39,370 bases of DNA from UBA1081 sp964443825 (GCA_964443825.1 CAYUEV010000009.1:1-39370), one strand, 5' to 3'; shown: positions 1 to 9,044, counted from the first letter of the stretch. Notes: generated by a model not told the origin, from the sequence alone. Numbers and translations: made by a program.

Positions 1-191
1 GCACGGACTTTTATTACCCCGAGGATCAGTATGGGATAGCGTGGAACGACCCGCGGATAAATATAAATTGGCCGTATGTAAAAGGCGAGTTTAAAGGCTC
101 GCCGTCGCCCGACGGGTACGCTTTTAAAGATGATTTTCCGCTGATATTAAGCGAAAAAGATAAAAATAACGTTTTTTTAAAGGAGCGTTAA
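1..191 (+). CDS. rfbC: dTDP-4-dehydrorhamnose 3,5-epimerase, C-terminal part (truncated by window edge)
   Basis: Only the last 62 codons are present; the frame is open from base 3 to the TAA at 189-191. The visible peptide contains the family's C-terminal signature YYPEDQYGIAWNDPRI, then INWP and the closing LILSEKD, as in RfbC/RmlC cupin epimerases that make dTDP-L-rhamnose precursors for surface polysaccharide. The catalytic His/Asp region lies outside the window. The last codons contain AAGGAG, the ribosome binding site of the next gene, which starts 2 bases after the stop, so the two genes are probably cotranscribed. The family call is strong; the rest of the rhamnose operon, if any, is upstream. 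Confidence 0.85.
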   Translation, partial: TDFYYPEDQYGIAWNDPRININWPYVKGEFKGSPSPDGYAFKDDFPLILSEKDKNNVFLKER

Positions 192-193
192 AA

Positions 194-3100
194 ATGAAAA
201 ATAACAAAATATGGCAGGATATTAGCGTTTACAGCGTAAATACCGAAAAACGCTCGGCGGCGGGATTCCCGATGGATCCCGAAACCCGCGAAAAAAAGAC
301 GATACTTTTAAACGGCAAATGGAAATTCAGGTTTTCGCCCAGCAGTGAAATCGACATTTCGGATTTTACGAAGCGAGACGCTAACTTATCGTTTTTTGAC
401 GATTTGGACGTTCCTTCCGAGTGGCAGATTAAAGGCTACGGAAAGCCTCAGTACACGAATTTTATTTACCCTTTGGCGATAAATCCCTTTAACATTCCTA
501 GCATTAACGACGCTAAAAACCCCTGCGGGCTTTACGTTAGGGATTTTACGCTGCCTAAGACGGACGACAACGTTTTTATAAATTTCGGCGGGATCAACTC
601 CTCCGGGCAGATATTTATAAACGGGAAATTTATAGGCTACACCGAGGACTCGTTTGACGAGAGCGAATACGATATTACAAGATACGTCCATGAGGGCGAA
701 AACAGGCTGGCGGTTATAGTCCGCCAGTTCTCTACGGGCAGCTACCTTGAAGACCAGGATATGTGGAGGCTCTCCGGGATTTTCAGGGACGTAAACCTCG
801 TCTTTAAGCCCAAAACATACATTAAGGATTATTACATAAGAAGCGAGCTTTTTGACGACTATAAAAAAGCCGTCTTTAAAATCGACGTGGAGCTGGAGGC
901 GAGAGGGAAATCCTTTTCCGGCGGGAAAGTAAAAGTAGAATTAAACGATAAAAGAAAAAATATATTGACTCTCGCGGCGGACGCGCCTAAAATGGGCGCT
1001 TCCGGGAACGTTAAGCTGACTTTAAGCGGGGAAGTTCCCAAGGTTAAGCTGTGGAGCCACGAGGATCCGTATCTCTATACCGTGAGCGTAACGCTTTTTG
1101 AAGGCGAAACGCCCGTAGATTTAAGGGAGCATAAATTCGGCTTCAGGGAAATTAAAATAAAAGACTACGACGAGAACACGAAAAGAGGTCCGTTTATACT
1201 TTTAAACGGCGTCCCCCTTAAGATAAGAGGCGTGAACCGCCACGACTTTCACCCCGATTACGGTCACGCCGTACCCGAATCCGTTATTAAGAGCGATCTT
1301 CTCCTTTTAAAAGAATCGAATATTACGAGCGTCAGGACAAGCCATTACCCGGGATCGAGGCGCTTTTACGAGCTTTGCGACGAGATTGGTCTTCTCGTCA
1401 TGAGCGAAAACAACCTTGAAACGCACGGTTTGGCCCATAAAATACCGGGCGACAACCCCCAATGGACAAGCCACTGCCTTTACAGAATTACAAATATGGT
1501 ATCGTCTTTTAAAAATCACCCGTCGATTATCTTCTGGTCGCTCGGGAACGAAAGCGGAGTCGGCAGGGCGTTTAGGGAACTTAGAAAGAGAGTTCTGGAA
1601 CTGGACGATACGAGACTTATACATTACGAGCCCGACGACTCTATGGAGAACTCCGACGTCTTGAGCGAAATGTACACGGTAGAGGACGATATGGAGGAGA
1701 TCGGCGAGAACAGGCCTCACGTACACTCAAGGTCGCTTTGGAATTTGGGCATGGGCTACCGCCTTAAACCCGAAAAGTACGTTAATAAGCCGTTTATCGA
1801 GTGCGAGTACAGTCACGCCATGGGCAACAGCATGGGCAATCTTTCGGATTACTGGCGAGACTTTAAAAAATACGACAGACTAGCGGGCGGGTACATCTGG
1901 GATTTCGCGGATCAGTCGATCAGAACCAAAACTGACGACGGGAGCGATAAATGGAATTATGGCGGCGACTTCGGCGACTCGCCCAATTCGGGGGAATTCG
2001 CCTTTGACGGCATATTCAGAGCTGACAGAACGCCCAACCCGCACTACTATGAGGTCGTAAAGTGCTATCAGTGCGCCGATTTTAAGCTTTCGGGCAGCAC
2101 GATCGAAATTACAAACAACTTTATGTTCACGAGCTTAAAAGAGTTCTCGTTAAAGATCGTCTACTCCAACGAAAACGGCGTTATCAAAGAGGAAACGTTA
2201 AAGCTCCCGGACGCAAAATACGGCGAGACCGTAAAAATCCCTGTTCCTTTTGACTTAGTGGCGTCCGGCGAGTGTTTTTTAAACGTATATCTTTCTTTAA
2301 ACTCGGCTAAACTGGGACGCAAAAAAGGCGACGTTTTGGCAAAGGAGCAGTTCGTTTTAGGCTCTTATAAATACAAGAGTTTTGAGAAAGCCGAAAACAA
2401 CCTAAAGCTTTCGGAGGACGAGTTTGACTATATGGCGGAGGGCGACGGCTTTTCGGTTAAAATCCGGAAATTGTCGGGAGAAATTTACTCGTATAAAATA
2501 GGCGCTACGGAGTTCCTTTCGGAAGGGATAAGACCGTGCTTTTCGAGGGCCAACACAGACAACGAGAATATGCCGCACGTCCCGTTAAAATTCGTTAAGG
2601 ACGCTTTGGGGCTGAACGTCTTTTGGGACGCGGAAAAGAGCATGGAAGCTCAGTCCGTCAGAGCCGTCCCGCAAAAAGACTGCGTTAAAGTAACCGTAGA
2701 TTACAAAGTAAAACACTTAAAAGACGTGGTTTCGGAGTACGGTATCTTCCCGGACGGGCGAATCGAAATGTCTCTTAGGCTTAAAAACGTTTCTAATTAC
2801 GACCTTCCCAGATACGGGTTTACTTTTAAGCTCAGCCGCGATATAGACGGCTTAAAGTACTACGGAAACGGACCGTTTGAAAATTACTGCGACAGGAAAA
2901 CAGGGTCGTTTTTGGGAGTTTACGAGTTTAAAAGCTCCGGGGACTTTATTCACGACTACCTTCACCCGCAGGAAAACGCCAACAGGTGCGGCGTAAGATG
3001 GCTTAAAATAGGAAACGACGAAAGAAAAGTCGTCGTCTACTCCAAAAACGCGCCGTTTGAGGCGAGCGTTCACCCGTATACCAAAGAAGCTCTTTATGAA

Positions 3101-3274
3101 GCGAGACACTTAAACGAGTTAAAGCGCGAAAATTACCTTACCGTAAATATCGACGGGGCGCAGCGGGGAGTAGGCGGAGACGTTCCGGGGATCGCCACCT
3201 TAAAGCCGCAGTATAAAATCCCTAAAAACAAAACGTTAAAATTAGACTGCGCGGTAGCGTTTTCCTTAGAATAA
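194..3274 (+). CDS. lacZ: beta-galactosidase, glycoside hydrolase family 2 (LacZ type)
   Basis: This 1026-residue protein matches the length of E. coli LacZ (1024). It would hydrolyse terminal beta-galactosides and has no signal peptide, so it is probably cytoplasmic. The N-terminal jelly-roll and immunoglobulin-like domains span roughly residues 1-330. The TIM barrel follows, with RGVNRHDFHPDYG, the acid/base Glu453 in SLGNESG and the nucleophile Glu538 in ECEYSHAMGNS. The C-terminal beta-sandwich (Bgal_small_N type) occupies about residues 750-1020. The ATG at 194 is 8 bases after AAGGAG. It follows rfbC by 2 bases, an unusual neighbour with no shared pathway that I can name. No lac permease or regulator is visible. 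Actual substrate (lactose or host or plant galactosides) cannot be read from the sequence. Confidence 0.95.
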   Translation: MKNNKIWQDISVYSVNTEKRSAAGFPMDPETREKKTILLNGKWKFRFSPSSEIDISDFTKRDANLSFFDDLDVPSEWQIKGYGKPQYTNFIYPLAINPFNIPSINDAKNPCGLYVRDFTLPKTDDNVFINFGGINSSGQIFINGKFIGYTEDSFDESEYDITRYVHEGENRLAVIVRQFSTGSYLEDQDMWRLSGIFRDVNLVFKPKTYIKDYYIRSELFDDYKKAVFKIDVELEARGKSFSGGKVKVELNDKRKNILTLAADAPKMGASGNVKLTLSGEVPKVKLWSHEDPYLYTVSVTLFEGETPVDLREHKFGFREIKIKDYDENTKRGPFILLNGVPLKIRGVNRHDFHPDYGHAVPESVIKSDLLLLKESNITSVRTSHYPGSRRFYELCDEIGLLVMSENNLETHGLAHKIPGDNPQWTSHCLYRITNMVSSFKNHPSIIFWSLGNESGVGRAFRELRKRVLELDDTRLIHYEPDDSMENSDVLSEMYTVEDDMEEIGENRPHVHSRSLWNLGMGYRLKPEKYVNKPFIECEYSHAMGNSMGNLSDYWRDFKKYDRLAGGYIWDFADQSIRTKTDDGSDKWNYGGDFGDSPNSGEFAFDGIFRADRTPNPHYYEVVKCYQCADFKLSGSTIEITNNFMFTSLKEFSLKIVYSNENGVIKEETLKLPDAKYGETVKIPVPFDLVASGECFLNVYLSLNSAKLGRKKGDVLAKEQFVLGSYKYKSFEKAENNLKLSEDEFDYMAEGDGFSVKIRKLSGEIYSYKIGATEFLSEGIRPCFSRANTDNENMPHVPLKFVKDALGLNVFWDAEKSMEAQSVRAVPQKDCVKVTVDYKVKHLKDVVSEYGIFPDGRIEMSLRLKNVSNYDLPRYGFTFKLSRDIDGLKYYGNGPFENYCDRKTGSFLGVYEFKSSGDFIHDYLHPQENANRCGVRWLKIGNDERKVVVYSKNAPFEASVHPYTKEALYEARHLNELKRENYLTVNIDGAQRGVGGDVPGIATLKPQYKIPKNKTLKLDCAVAFSLE

Positions 3275-3282
3275 ACAAAAAT

Positions 3283-3317
3283 AACCGCCGGACGTTTAAA
3301 GCGACGCTCGGCGGTTT
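3283..3317. terminator. weak bidirectional terminator between convergent genes
   Basis: An 8-bp perfect stem AACCGCCG (3283-3290) pairs with CGGCGGTT (3309-3316) across an 18-base loop, between the stop of lacZ and the stop of the convergent DUF4234 gene. The flanking U tracts are short on both strands, so this is a modest candidate. Confidence 0.45.
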
Positions 3318-3333
3318 AAAAAGCGATTTTATC

Positions 3334-4071
3334 TCATCCACGAAGATTATAGTCGGCGTTTAAGATGTTCACGGCCTTAAAGAACTTATAGCCGAAGACG
3401 AACGGCCCCACTATTATTAAACACCCTAAGACGTTCCAAAGCCAGAAATCTTTGGCGCCGAAACCGTAGCCTATATTTCTTCTCTCCAATTCGTTCCCGA
3501 TTCTCGCGCAGATGTTGTGAAACCAGACGAGTCCGGCGATTCCAAGCGTGACGGGCCCTACAAGGAAGTAAAGCAGGTAATAGTTCATCGACTTTTTGCC
3601 GTCGTACCGGGAACAGACGGCGTTCACGTCGTCGGTCATGTTGGCGTAGGTTATTATTCCGCAGATGTTTAAGGTAATTAGAGAGAGCAGCAGAGTTATA
3701 AAGTAATTTCTGTCGGTTTTAAGCCGCGTCGCCGGAGGCGCGGGTTGGGGGTAATTTACATAGGCGTTTTGATTATACTGACCTTGATTGCCTTGATAAG
3801 GGTTCTGACCGCCGTACTGCGGCGCGTCGTCATATCCGCTTTGATTGTACTGGTATTGGTACTGATTCTGGTATTGATTTTGCCCCGGATATTGATTCCC
3901 GTCTGGATTTGTCCGCCCGTAATCAAAGCCGCCGTTTTCATAGTATTGCTCCTGGTTATTATCGTAAACGCCGTCCTCTAACTTCCGGCCGCAGTTCGCG
4001 CAGTATCTTACTCCGTCCGGGAGAGAAGCCCCGCAGTTGTGGCAATATCTCATGCTTTTACTCGCTTTCAT
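3334..4071 (-). CDS. zinc-ribbon DUF4234 membrane protein
   Basis: A 245-residue protein of unknown function. Residues 10-27 form a zinc ribbon (C10, C13, C24, C27 in CHNCG and CANCG). A low-complexity linker rich in Asn, Gln, Tyr and Gly spans about 30-110. The C-terminal half looks like DUF4234: several hydrophobic segments between about residues 125 and 235 and a typical SRYDGKKSMNYYLLYFLVG stretch with LVWFHNI. It is transcribed alone from a near-consensus promoter at 4108-4136, divergent from mnmG and convergent with lacZ. An alternative ATG at 4053 would remove six residues and keep the ribbon; neither start has a clear Shine-Dalgarno. Such zinc-ribbon membrane proteins are common in gut Firmicutes and mostly uncharacterised. 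Confidence 0.75.
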   Translation of the reverse strand: MKASKSMRYCHNCGASLPDGVRYCANCGRKLEDGVYDNNQEQYYENGGFDYGRTNPDGNQYPGQNQYQNQYQYQYNQSGYDDAPQYGGQNPYQGNQGQYNQNAYVNYPQPAPPATRLKTDRNYFITLLLSLITLNICGIITYANMTDDVNAVCSRYDGKKSMNYYLLYFLVGPVTLGIAGLVWFHNICARIGNELERRNIGYGFGAKDFWLWNVLGCLIIVGPFVFGYKFFKAVNILNADYNLRG

Positions 4072-4107
4072 GATATTTTACGCGGGAAGCCCTCGCGTCT
4101 TTTGTTA

Positions 4108-4136
4108 ATTTTATCACCGGGCGGCTTGATTTTCAA
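4108..4136 (-). promoter_or_regulatory. sigma-A type promoter for the DUF4234 gene
   Basis: On the minus strand, -35 TTGAAA (4131-4136) and -10 TAAAAT (4108-4113) are separated by exactly 17 bases, giving a leader of about 30 bases. A 6-bp inverted repeat GCTTGA-TTT-TCAAGC (4124-4138) lies over the -35 box and could bind a regulator or affect the divergent mnmG side as well. Confidence 0.6.
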
Positions 4137-4209
4137 GCGCGTTTTATAAAATTTACGAAATTATAAACTGTCGCTAATTTAAAATAAAAATCTGTGAAGT
4201 GTTAAAATA

Positions 4210-6081
4210 ATGGTTTTTTTTGACGGCGAATACGACGTGGCCGTAATAGGCGCGGGTCACGCGGGAATCGAGGCGGCTTTGGCGTCGGCGAGGCTGGGAA
4301 GCTCCACCGTCGTTTTTACAATATCTCTTGACTTTGTCGGCAATATGCCCTGTAACCCCTCTATAGGCGGCAGTTCCAAAGGTCACTTAGTGAGGGAAAT
4401 CGACGCTTTAGGCGGCGAAATGGGCAAGGCGGCGGACAAAAACACGATCCACTCCCGCGTTTTAGGGCGCGGGAAAGGTCCGGGCGTGCAGTCGTTAAGA
4501 GCGCAAATCGACAGAAGAGCTTACGGCGCTCATATGAAAAACGTCCTGGAGAACGAAAAAAATCTCGATTTAAAGCAGGCGGAGATTGTAAATTTAGAAA
4601 AGACGGGCGGCGTTTTTAATCTCTACACGAGTCTGGGGGCGAAATATGCCGCGAAAGCCGTTATAATAGCGTCCGGCACTTTTTTAAAGGGGAAAATATA
4701 CGTGGGCGACAAGGCGTTTTACAGCGGCCCGGACGGGATCTTCCCAAGCATGAGCTTAAGCGCCTCCTTAACGAAACTGGGCGTTCCCTTAAGACGCTTT
4801 AAAACGGGCACTCCTCCGAGAGTAAACAAAAACAGCATAAATTTTGACGTTTTGGAAAAGCAGGAAGGCGACAAAAAAGTCCTGCCGTTTTCGTTTTCGA
4901 CTGAAGTCCCGCCTGAAAATAAGGCGCTTTGCCATATAGCCTACACTAACGACGAGTCCAAAAAGATAATTTTAGACAATATTTCCCGCTCCCCGTTATA
5001 CAGCGGAAAAATTAAAGGCGTAGGCCCGAGATACTGCCCGAGCATAGAGGACAAAATCGTAAGGTTCCCCGACAAAGAGCGCCATCAGCTGTTTATAGAG
5101 CCTTGCGGGCTCAACACAAACGAGATATATATAAGCGGCTTTTCGTCCTCTATGCCGATAGACGTGCAGGACGCGGTCTTGAGGACGGTAAAGGGCTTTG
5201 AGAACGCTAAAATAGAGCGTTTCGCCTACGCTATAGAGTACGACTGCACGGACCCTCTGGCGTTAAAGCACACTCTCGAGTTTAAGGATATAGAAGGACT
5301 TTACGGCGCGGGTCAGTTTAACGGGTCGAGCGGCTATGAGGAAGCGGCGGCTCAGGGGCTTGCGGCGGGAATTAACGCGTCTCTTAAAATTAAAGGCGGA
5401 AAACCTTTGATATTGGACAGGGCGGGGTCGTATATCGGCGTTTTAATAGACGACCTCGTCACAAAGGGCTGCGACGAGCCGTATAGGATGATGACGAGCC
5501 GTTCGGAGTACAGGTTGAGTTTGAGGCAGGACAACGCCGACCTCCGCCTTACCGAAATAGGCCGCGATACGGGGCTTATTTCAAACGACAGGTACAACGA
5601 TTTTCTTAAAAAGAAAGAAGAAATAGCTCTGGAAAAAAAGAGGGCTTACAGTACGACTTTTCCGCCCTCTAAGGAAATAAACGAAATCTTAAGCAGCCTG
5701 GGAACGGCTCCTTTAACCACCGGCGCCAAACTTTCGGATCTTTTAAAAAGGCCTAGAGTAAATTACGGGGCTTTAACTCCCGCGGATAAAGAAAGACCCC
5801 GGTACCCGGAGGAAGTATTCGAGGAAGTCGAAATAGATTTAAAATACGAGGGGTACATAAAAAGAGAAAAATCCAAAATTGACGAAATGAGAAGGCTTGA
5901 GTCAAAAAAGATCCCCCTTGACACGGACTACAACAACATCGCGGGGTTAAGGTTGGAGGCCAGAGAGAAGCTTTCAAAAGCGCGGCCCGAAAATATAGGC
6001 GCGGCGGGGCGCGTTCCCGGGGTGAGTCCCGCCGATATTTCGGTTTTGCTGATTTATTTACAAAAGATTTCAAAAAACTGA
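4210..6081 (+). CDS. mnmG: tRNA uridine-5-carboxymethylaminomethyl modification enzyme MnmG (GidA)
   Basis: This FAD enzyme works with MnmE to place aminomethyl or carboxymethylaminomethyl groups on U34 of tRNAs reading split codon boxes. The 623-residue length is normal. It has the Rossmann dinucleotide motif GAGHAG at residues 14-19, the FAD-loop CNPSIGGSSKGH, the RGKGPGVQSLRAQ block, the GPRYCPSIEDK signature and a C-terminal AAGRVPGVSPADIS helical domain for MnmE and tRNA contact. The ATG at 4210 has only a weak purine stretch upstream. It is followed 22 bases later by mnmE, its obligate partner. The order mnmG-mnmE is the reverse of the common mnmE-mnmG order near the origin, and rsmG/parAB do not follow. 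Confidence 0.96.
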   Translation: MVFFDGEYDVAVIGAGHAGIEAALASARLGSSTVVFTISLDFVGNMPCNPSIGGSSKGHLVREIDALGGEMGKAADKNTIHSRVLGRGKGPGVQSLRAQIDRRAYGAHMKNVLENEKNLDLKQAEIVNLEKTGGVFNLYTSLGAKYAAKAVIIASGTFLKGKIYVGDKAFYSGPDGIFPSMSLSASLTKLGVPLRRFKTGTPPRVNKNSINFDVLEKQEGDKKVLPFSFSTEVPPENKALCHIAYTNDESKKIILDNISRSPLYSGKIKGVGPRYCPSIEDKIVRFPDKERHQLFIEPCGLNTNEIYISGFSSSMPIDVQDAVLRTVKGFENAKIERFAYAIEYDCTDPLALKHTLEFKDIEGLYGAGQFNGSSGYEEAAAQGLAAGINASLKIKGGKPLILDRAGSYIGVLIDDLVTKGCDEPYRMMTSRSEYRLSLRQDNADLRLTEIGRDTGLISNDRYNDFLKKKEEIALEKKRAYSTTFPPSKEINEILSSLGTAPLTTGAKLSDLLKRPRVNYGALTPADKERPRYPEEVFEEVEIDLKYEGYIKREKSKIDEMRRLESKKIPLDTDYNNIAGLRLEAREKLSKARPENIGAAGRVPGVSPADISVLLIYLQKISKN

Positions 6082-6103
6082 GCTAAGACTTAAGAGGTTT
6101 ATT

Positions 6104-7465
6104 ATGTCGACTGTTTCCGCCATATCGACCCCTTTGGGTTCCGGGGGTTTGGGCGTTATAAGAATATCGGGAGAGGACGCGATTATTACGGCGGACAGGG
6201 TTTTTCGCTCCGTTTCGGGGAAAAAGCTCTCGGAGATCCCCGGATACACGTCTCTTTTCGGGCATATTTACGAGGGCGACGATATAGTGGACGAGTGCGT
6301 GGCGCAGGTTTTCCGCGCTCCTAAGAGCTATACGGGCGAAAACGTCGTGGAGCTTTCGTGCCATGGCGGGATTTACGTTTTAAAAAAGACGCTGAGGCTT
6401 ACGTTTTTAAACGGAGCCGTTCCGGCGGGACCCGGGGAGTTTACAAAAAGGGCGTTTTTAAACGGTAAAATCGACCTGCCGGAGGCCGAGTCGGTTATGA
6501 GCATTATTAAAAGCAAGGGCGAGGAGTCCCTAAAAGCGGCTATAAACGTCCGCGACGGCAGCTTGAGCAAAAAAATAGATAAAGTCACGGAGGAGCTTGT
6601 CAATCTTTCGGCCGCCATGGCGGTCTTTACGGACGACCCGGACGAGGAGCAGCCGCTTTGCTCCGACGATAATATTGAAAGAGTTCTCAATTTTTCCATA
6701 AACGAATTAAAATACTTAATTAAGACATACGACGGCGGGAAAATTATAACGGAAGGCGTGGAAACGGTCATAACGGGCAAACCAAACGTCGGGAAATCGG
6801 CTTTAATGAACGCGCTTTCGGGGCGCGACCGCTCTATCGTGACCGAAATCGAGGGCGCAACCCGCGACATTATAGAGGATTCGATAAAAATCGGCGAGAT
6901 TATCTTAAAATTGTCCGACACGGCGGGGTTAAGGGAGTCGAAAGACGAAATTGAGTCCATAGGAATTAAAAGAAGCCTTAAAAAAATAGACGAGTCGGAA
7001 CTTGTGTTCGCGGTGTTCGACGGCTCAAAGCCATTAGACGAACGGGATATTTTTCTTTTGGAAAAATGCAAAAATAAAAAGGCCGTCGCCGTTATAAACA
7101 AAAGCGATCTTCCCAGGAAAATCGACGAAAAGAAAATTTACGGGTACATAAAAAATATCGTTTTTGTTTCGGCTTTAAACGGGACGGGGCTGGACGAGCT
7201 TAAATCCACGCTGGAAAAGACCTTAAATCTGGACGAGATCGATTTCGGGGCGGGCGTTTTAGCTAACGAGAGGCAGTTTTTTTGCGCTAAGGAGGCCCTC
7301 AACTTTTTAACGGAGGCCGAATGCGCCTTTAAAGAGGGCGTCACCATGGACGCTTTAAACGTTTTAATCGACGACGCCATAGAAAAATTAAAGGAGCTAA
7401 CCGGCGAGACCGCCCGCGACGCGGTAATCGACAAGGTTTTTTCCGAGTTTTGCGTAGGAAAATAA
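6104..7465 (+). CDS. mnmE: tRNA uridine-5-carboxymethylaminomethyl modification GTPase MnmE (TrmE)
   Basis: The GTPase and folate-binding partner of MnmG in U34 modification. The 453 residues are ordered as a formyl-THF-binding N-terminal domain (about 1-120, with PGEFTKRAFLNGKIDL), a helical domain split by the G domain, and a C-terminal FCVGK ending. The G domain shows the P-loop GKPNVGKS (225-232), the GATRD switch, DTAGLRES and NKSD. The near-terminal Cys450 of FCVGK matches the conserved FC(I/V)GK catalytic cysteine. The start ATG at 6104 is preceded by AAGAGG. The TAA stop overlaps the tadA ATG by one base (TAATG), implying translational coupling. Confidence 0.96.
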   Translation: MSTVSAISTPLGSGGLGVIRISGEDAIITADRVFRSVSGKKLSEIPGYTSLFGHIYEGDDIVDECVAQVFRAPKSYTGENVVELSCHGGIYVLKKTLRLTFLNGAVPAGPGEFTKRAFLNGKIDLPEAESVMSIIKSKGEESLKAAINVRDGSLSKKIDKVTEELVNLSAAMAVFTDDPDEEQPLCSDDNIERVLNFSINELKYLIKTYDGGKIITEGVETVITGKPNVGKSALMNALSGRDRSIVTEIEGATRDIIEDSIKIGEIILKLSDTAGLRESKDEIESIGIKRSLKKIDESELVFAVFDGSKPLDERDIFLLEKCKNKKAVAVINKSDLPRKIDEKKIYGYIKNIVFVSALNGTGLDELKSTLEKTLNLDEIDFGAGVLANERQFFCAKEALNFLTEAECAFKEGVTMDALNVLIDDAIEKLKELTGETARDAVIDKVFSEFCVGK

Positions 7466-7911
7466 TGACTTCAAGGGAACTTATGAAAAGAGCCATAGAG
7501 CTTGCGAAAAAATCATATGACGAAGGCGAAACGCCGGTGGGGGCGGTCGTCAGCCTGAACGGCGAGATTGTGGGAGAGGGAAGAAACAGGACCGAGAAAA
7601 ACAAAAACCCTCTTTTTCACGCCGAAATCGAGGCCATCAACGACGCCTGCGGCCGTCTTAAAAGGGCGCGGCTTAACGGGTGCGTTCTTTTTACCACTTT
7701 AGAGCCGTGTCTTATGTGTTCCGGGGCCATTTTAAACGCGAGAATAGAAAAAGTGGTCTTTGGGGCTTACGACAACAATTTCGGCTCGGTCGACTCTAAA
7801 ATTAACGTTTTGTCGGGTCGTTTCGGAAAGCCCCCCGAAATCCAGGCGGGCTTTATGGAAAACGAGTGCGGAGAAATTTTAAGCGGGTTTTTTAAAAATT
7901 TAAGACCGTGA
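7465..7911 (+). CDS. tadA: tRNA adenosine(34) deaminase TadA
   Basis: This deaminase converts A34 to inosine in tRNA-Arg(ACG). The 148-residue protein has the zinc site HAE (His52, catalytic Glu54) and PCLMC (Cys82, Cys85), with the PVGAVV block at the N terminus. I chose the ATG at 7465 rather than an in-frame TTG at 7450: the ATG forms a TAATG junction with the mnmE stop and has AGGA just upstream. Together mnmG, mnmE and tadA form a three-gene unit devoted to the wobble position. A guanine or cytosine deaminase of the same fold is possible but less likely, given the typical TadA length and neighbours. Confidence 0.92.
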   Translation: MTSRELMKRAIELAKKSYDEGETPVGAVVSLNGEIVGEGRNRTEKNKNPLFHAEIEAINDACGRLKRARLNGCVLFTTLEPCLMCSGAILNARIEKVVFGAYDNNFGSVDSKINVLSGRFGKPPEIQAGFMENECGEILSGFFKNLRP

Positions 7912-8193
7912 AAAGAATAGATTTTGCCTGTTCGCCGATAAGCTGTCAACATTTTTGTACTTTTAGTATAACGCGAATTTTCTTTAAAACTGTTCAAAAC
8001 TCTGTTCAAAATGTAGATAACTCCTTCAAAAAGCGTAGTTTTTTACGCATATCTCAGCGTTTTTATATGTTCAAAACTTTTTTGTTTAAAAAATTTCTAT
8101 ACAAAAAGTTATAAAACATTTACGCATTATACTTTAAGGAAAATTTTTCAGCGGCGGGCTTTAAAATTTTTGTATAAAATAACTATTTAGCTT
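7912..8193. other. AT-rich intergenic region with short TGTTCAAAA repeats
   Basis: This 282-base gap is much more AT-rich than its surroundings. It contains three copies of TGTTCAAAA (7991-7999, 8003-8011, 8069-8077), the first two 12 bases apart, a short hairpin GCGTA-N6-TACGC (8033-8048), and a possible promoter CTGTCA (7943-7948) with TATAAC (7967-7972) at 18-base spacing. It probably holds the promoter region of the downstream glycosylase gene. No convincing gene is present; a short open frame beginning with GTG at 7908 has no ribosome binding site or recognisable content. Confidence 0.4.
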
Positions 8194-9006
8194 ATGGACA
8201 TAGAATTTAAAAATAACGGCGTTCTTGTCGGCGATTTTCCAATCAACCTTGACGCGACCTTAGACTGCGGTCAGGCGTTCAGATGGGAAAAAGAGGGCGG
8301 CGTCCGGCGCGGCGTCGTAAAGGGCGTTCCCGCTTTTGTTGAAAAGACTGAAAACGGGATATTTATAAAAAATATCGGAAAACGCGAATTTTACGATGTG
8401 TTTTATGATTATTTCGATATTGACGCCGATTATGACGAGATATTGTCCGTTCTTAAAAAAGATGAGTTTTTGTTAAGCTTAATTAAAAAATACGGCGTAA
8501 TAAGAATATTAAATCAAGAGCCGTGGGAGACGCTGTGTTCTTTTATTATTTCATCCTGCAACAATATACCGAGGATTAAATCGATTATAGAGAAAATGTC
8601 GGAAAAATTCGGGGAGGAGACAGGCGGATTTTACTCGTTTCCCGAAGCTTCCGCGCTCTCCGCGTTAAATGAAAATGATTTCGGCGAAATTAAGGCGGGG
8701 TTTAGGACAAAATACATAATAGAGGCGGCTAAAATAATATCGAGCGGCGAAATCGACCTTGAGAGCCTAAAGAAAAAACCCCTTTCGGAGTGCGAAAAAG
8801 AGCTTATGAAAATCCCCGGCGTCGGGAAAAAAATCGCCGACTGCGTGTGCCTTTTTTCGCTGAAGCGCAAGGACGCCTTCCCCGTCGACCGCCACATTAA
8901 AAGAGCTTTGGAAAAATATTACCCCCGGGGGCTTCCGCCGGAGTTTAACAAAATAAAGGGAGTCGCCCAGCAGTACTTATATAAATACTCTCTTGACGAA
9001 AAATAA
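8194..9006 (+). CDS. ogg: 8-oxoguanine DNA glycosylase/AP lyase (OGG1 family)
   Basis: A base-excision repair glycosylase expected to remove 8-oxoguanine. The 270 residues have an N-terminal OGG_N-type domain (about 1-110, with DCGQAFRW) and a helix-hairpin-helix domain. In IPGVGKKIADCVCLFSL, Lys213 aligns with the human OGG1 catalytic Lys249, and Asp232 in PVDRH aligns with Asp268. The lysine makes AP-lyase activity likely and separates it from AlkA-type monofunctional enzymes, which share the fold. It is a single-gene unit: AT-rich DNA upstream, terminator directly downstream. No Shine-Dalgarno is visible at the ATG, so translation may depend on a very short leader. Confidence 0.9.
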   Translation: MDIEFKNNGVLVGDFPINLDATLDCGQAFRWEKEGGVRRGVVKGVPAFVEKTENGIFIKNIGKREFYDVFYDYFDIDADYDEILSVLKKDEFLLSLIKKYGVIRILNQEPWETLCSFIISSCNNIPRIKSIIEKMSEKFGEETGGFYSFPEASALSALNENDFGEIKAGFRTKYIIEAAKIISSGEIDLESLKKKPLSECEKELMKIPGVGKKIADCVCLFSLKRKDAFPVDRHIKRALEKYYPRGLPPEFNKIKGVAQQYLYKYSLDEK

Positions 9007-9012
9007 GGCAAA

Positions 9013-9044
9013 CCGGCGAGAAATAATCCCGCCGGCGTTTTGTT
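9013..9044 (+). terminator. rho-independent terminator after ogg
   Basis: A 6-bp GC stem CCGGCG (9013-9018) pairs with CGCCGG (9030-9035), followed by GCGTTTTGTTT, seven bases after the ogg stop. Confidence 0.65.

Noticed and set aside
194..3274. lac operon
   Set aside because: No permease or regulator is visible; the upstream gene is rfbC.
6373..7101. Long minus-strand open frame inside mnmE
   Set aside because: Antisense of a full-length conserved gene, Ser/Phe-rich with no recognisable motif.
7908..8114. Small open frame of about 68 codons after tadA
   Set aside because: GTG start without ribosome site inside an AT-rich promoter region, and Phe/Lys-rich content explained by base composition.
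7912..8193. Replication origin (mnmG/mnmE neighbourhood, AT-rich, TTATCTACA on the minus strand at 8012-8020)
   Set aside because: Only one DnaA-box-like site with one mismatch plus a weak second; no dnaA, dnaN, rnpA or parAB nearby.
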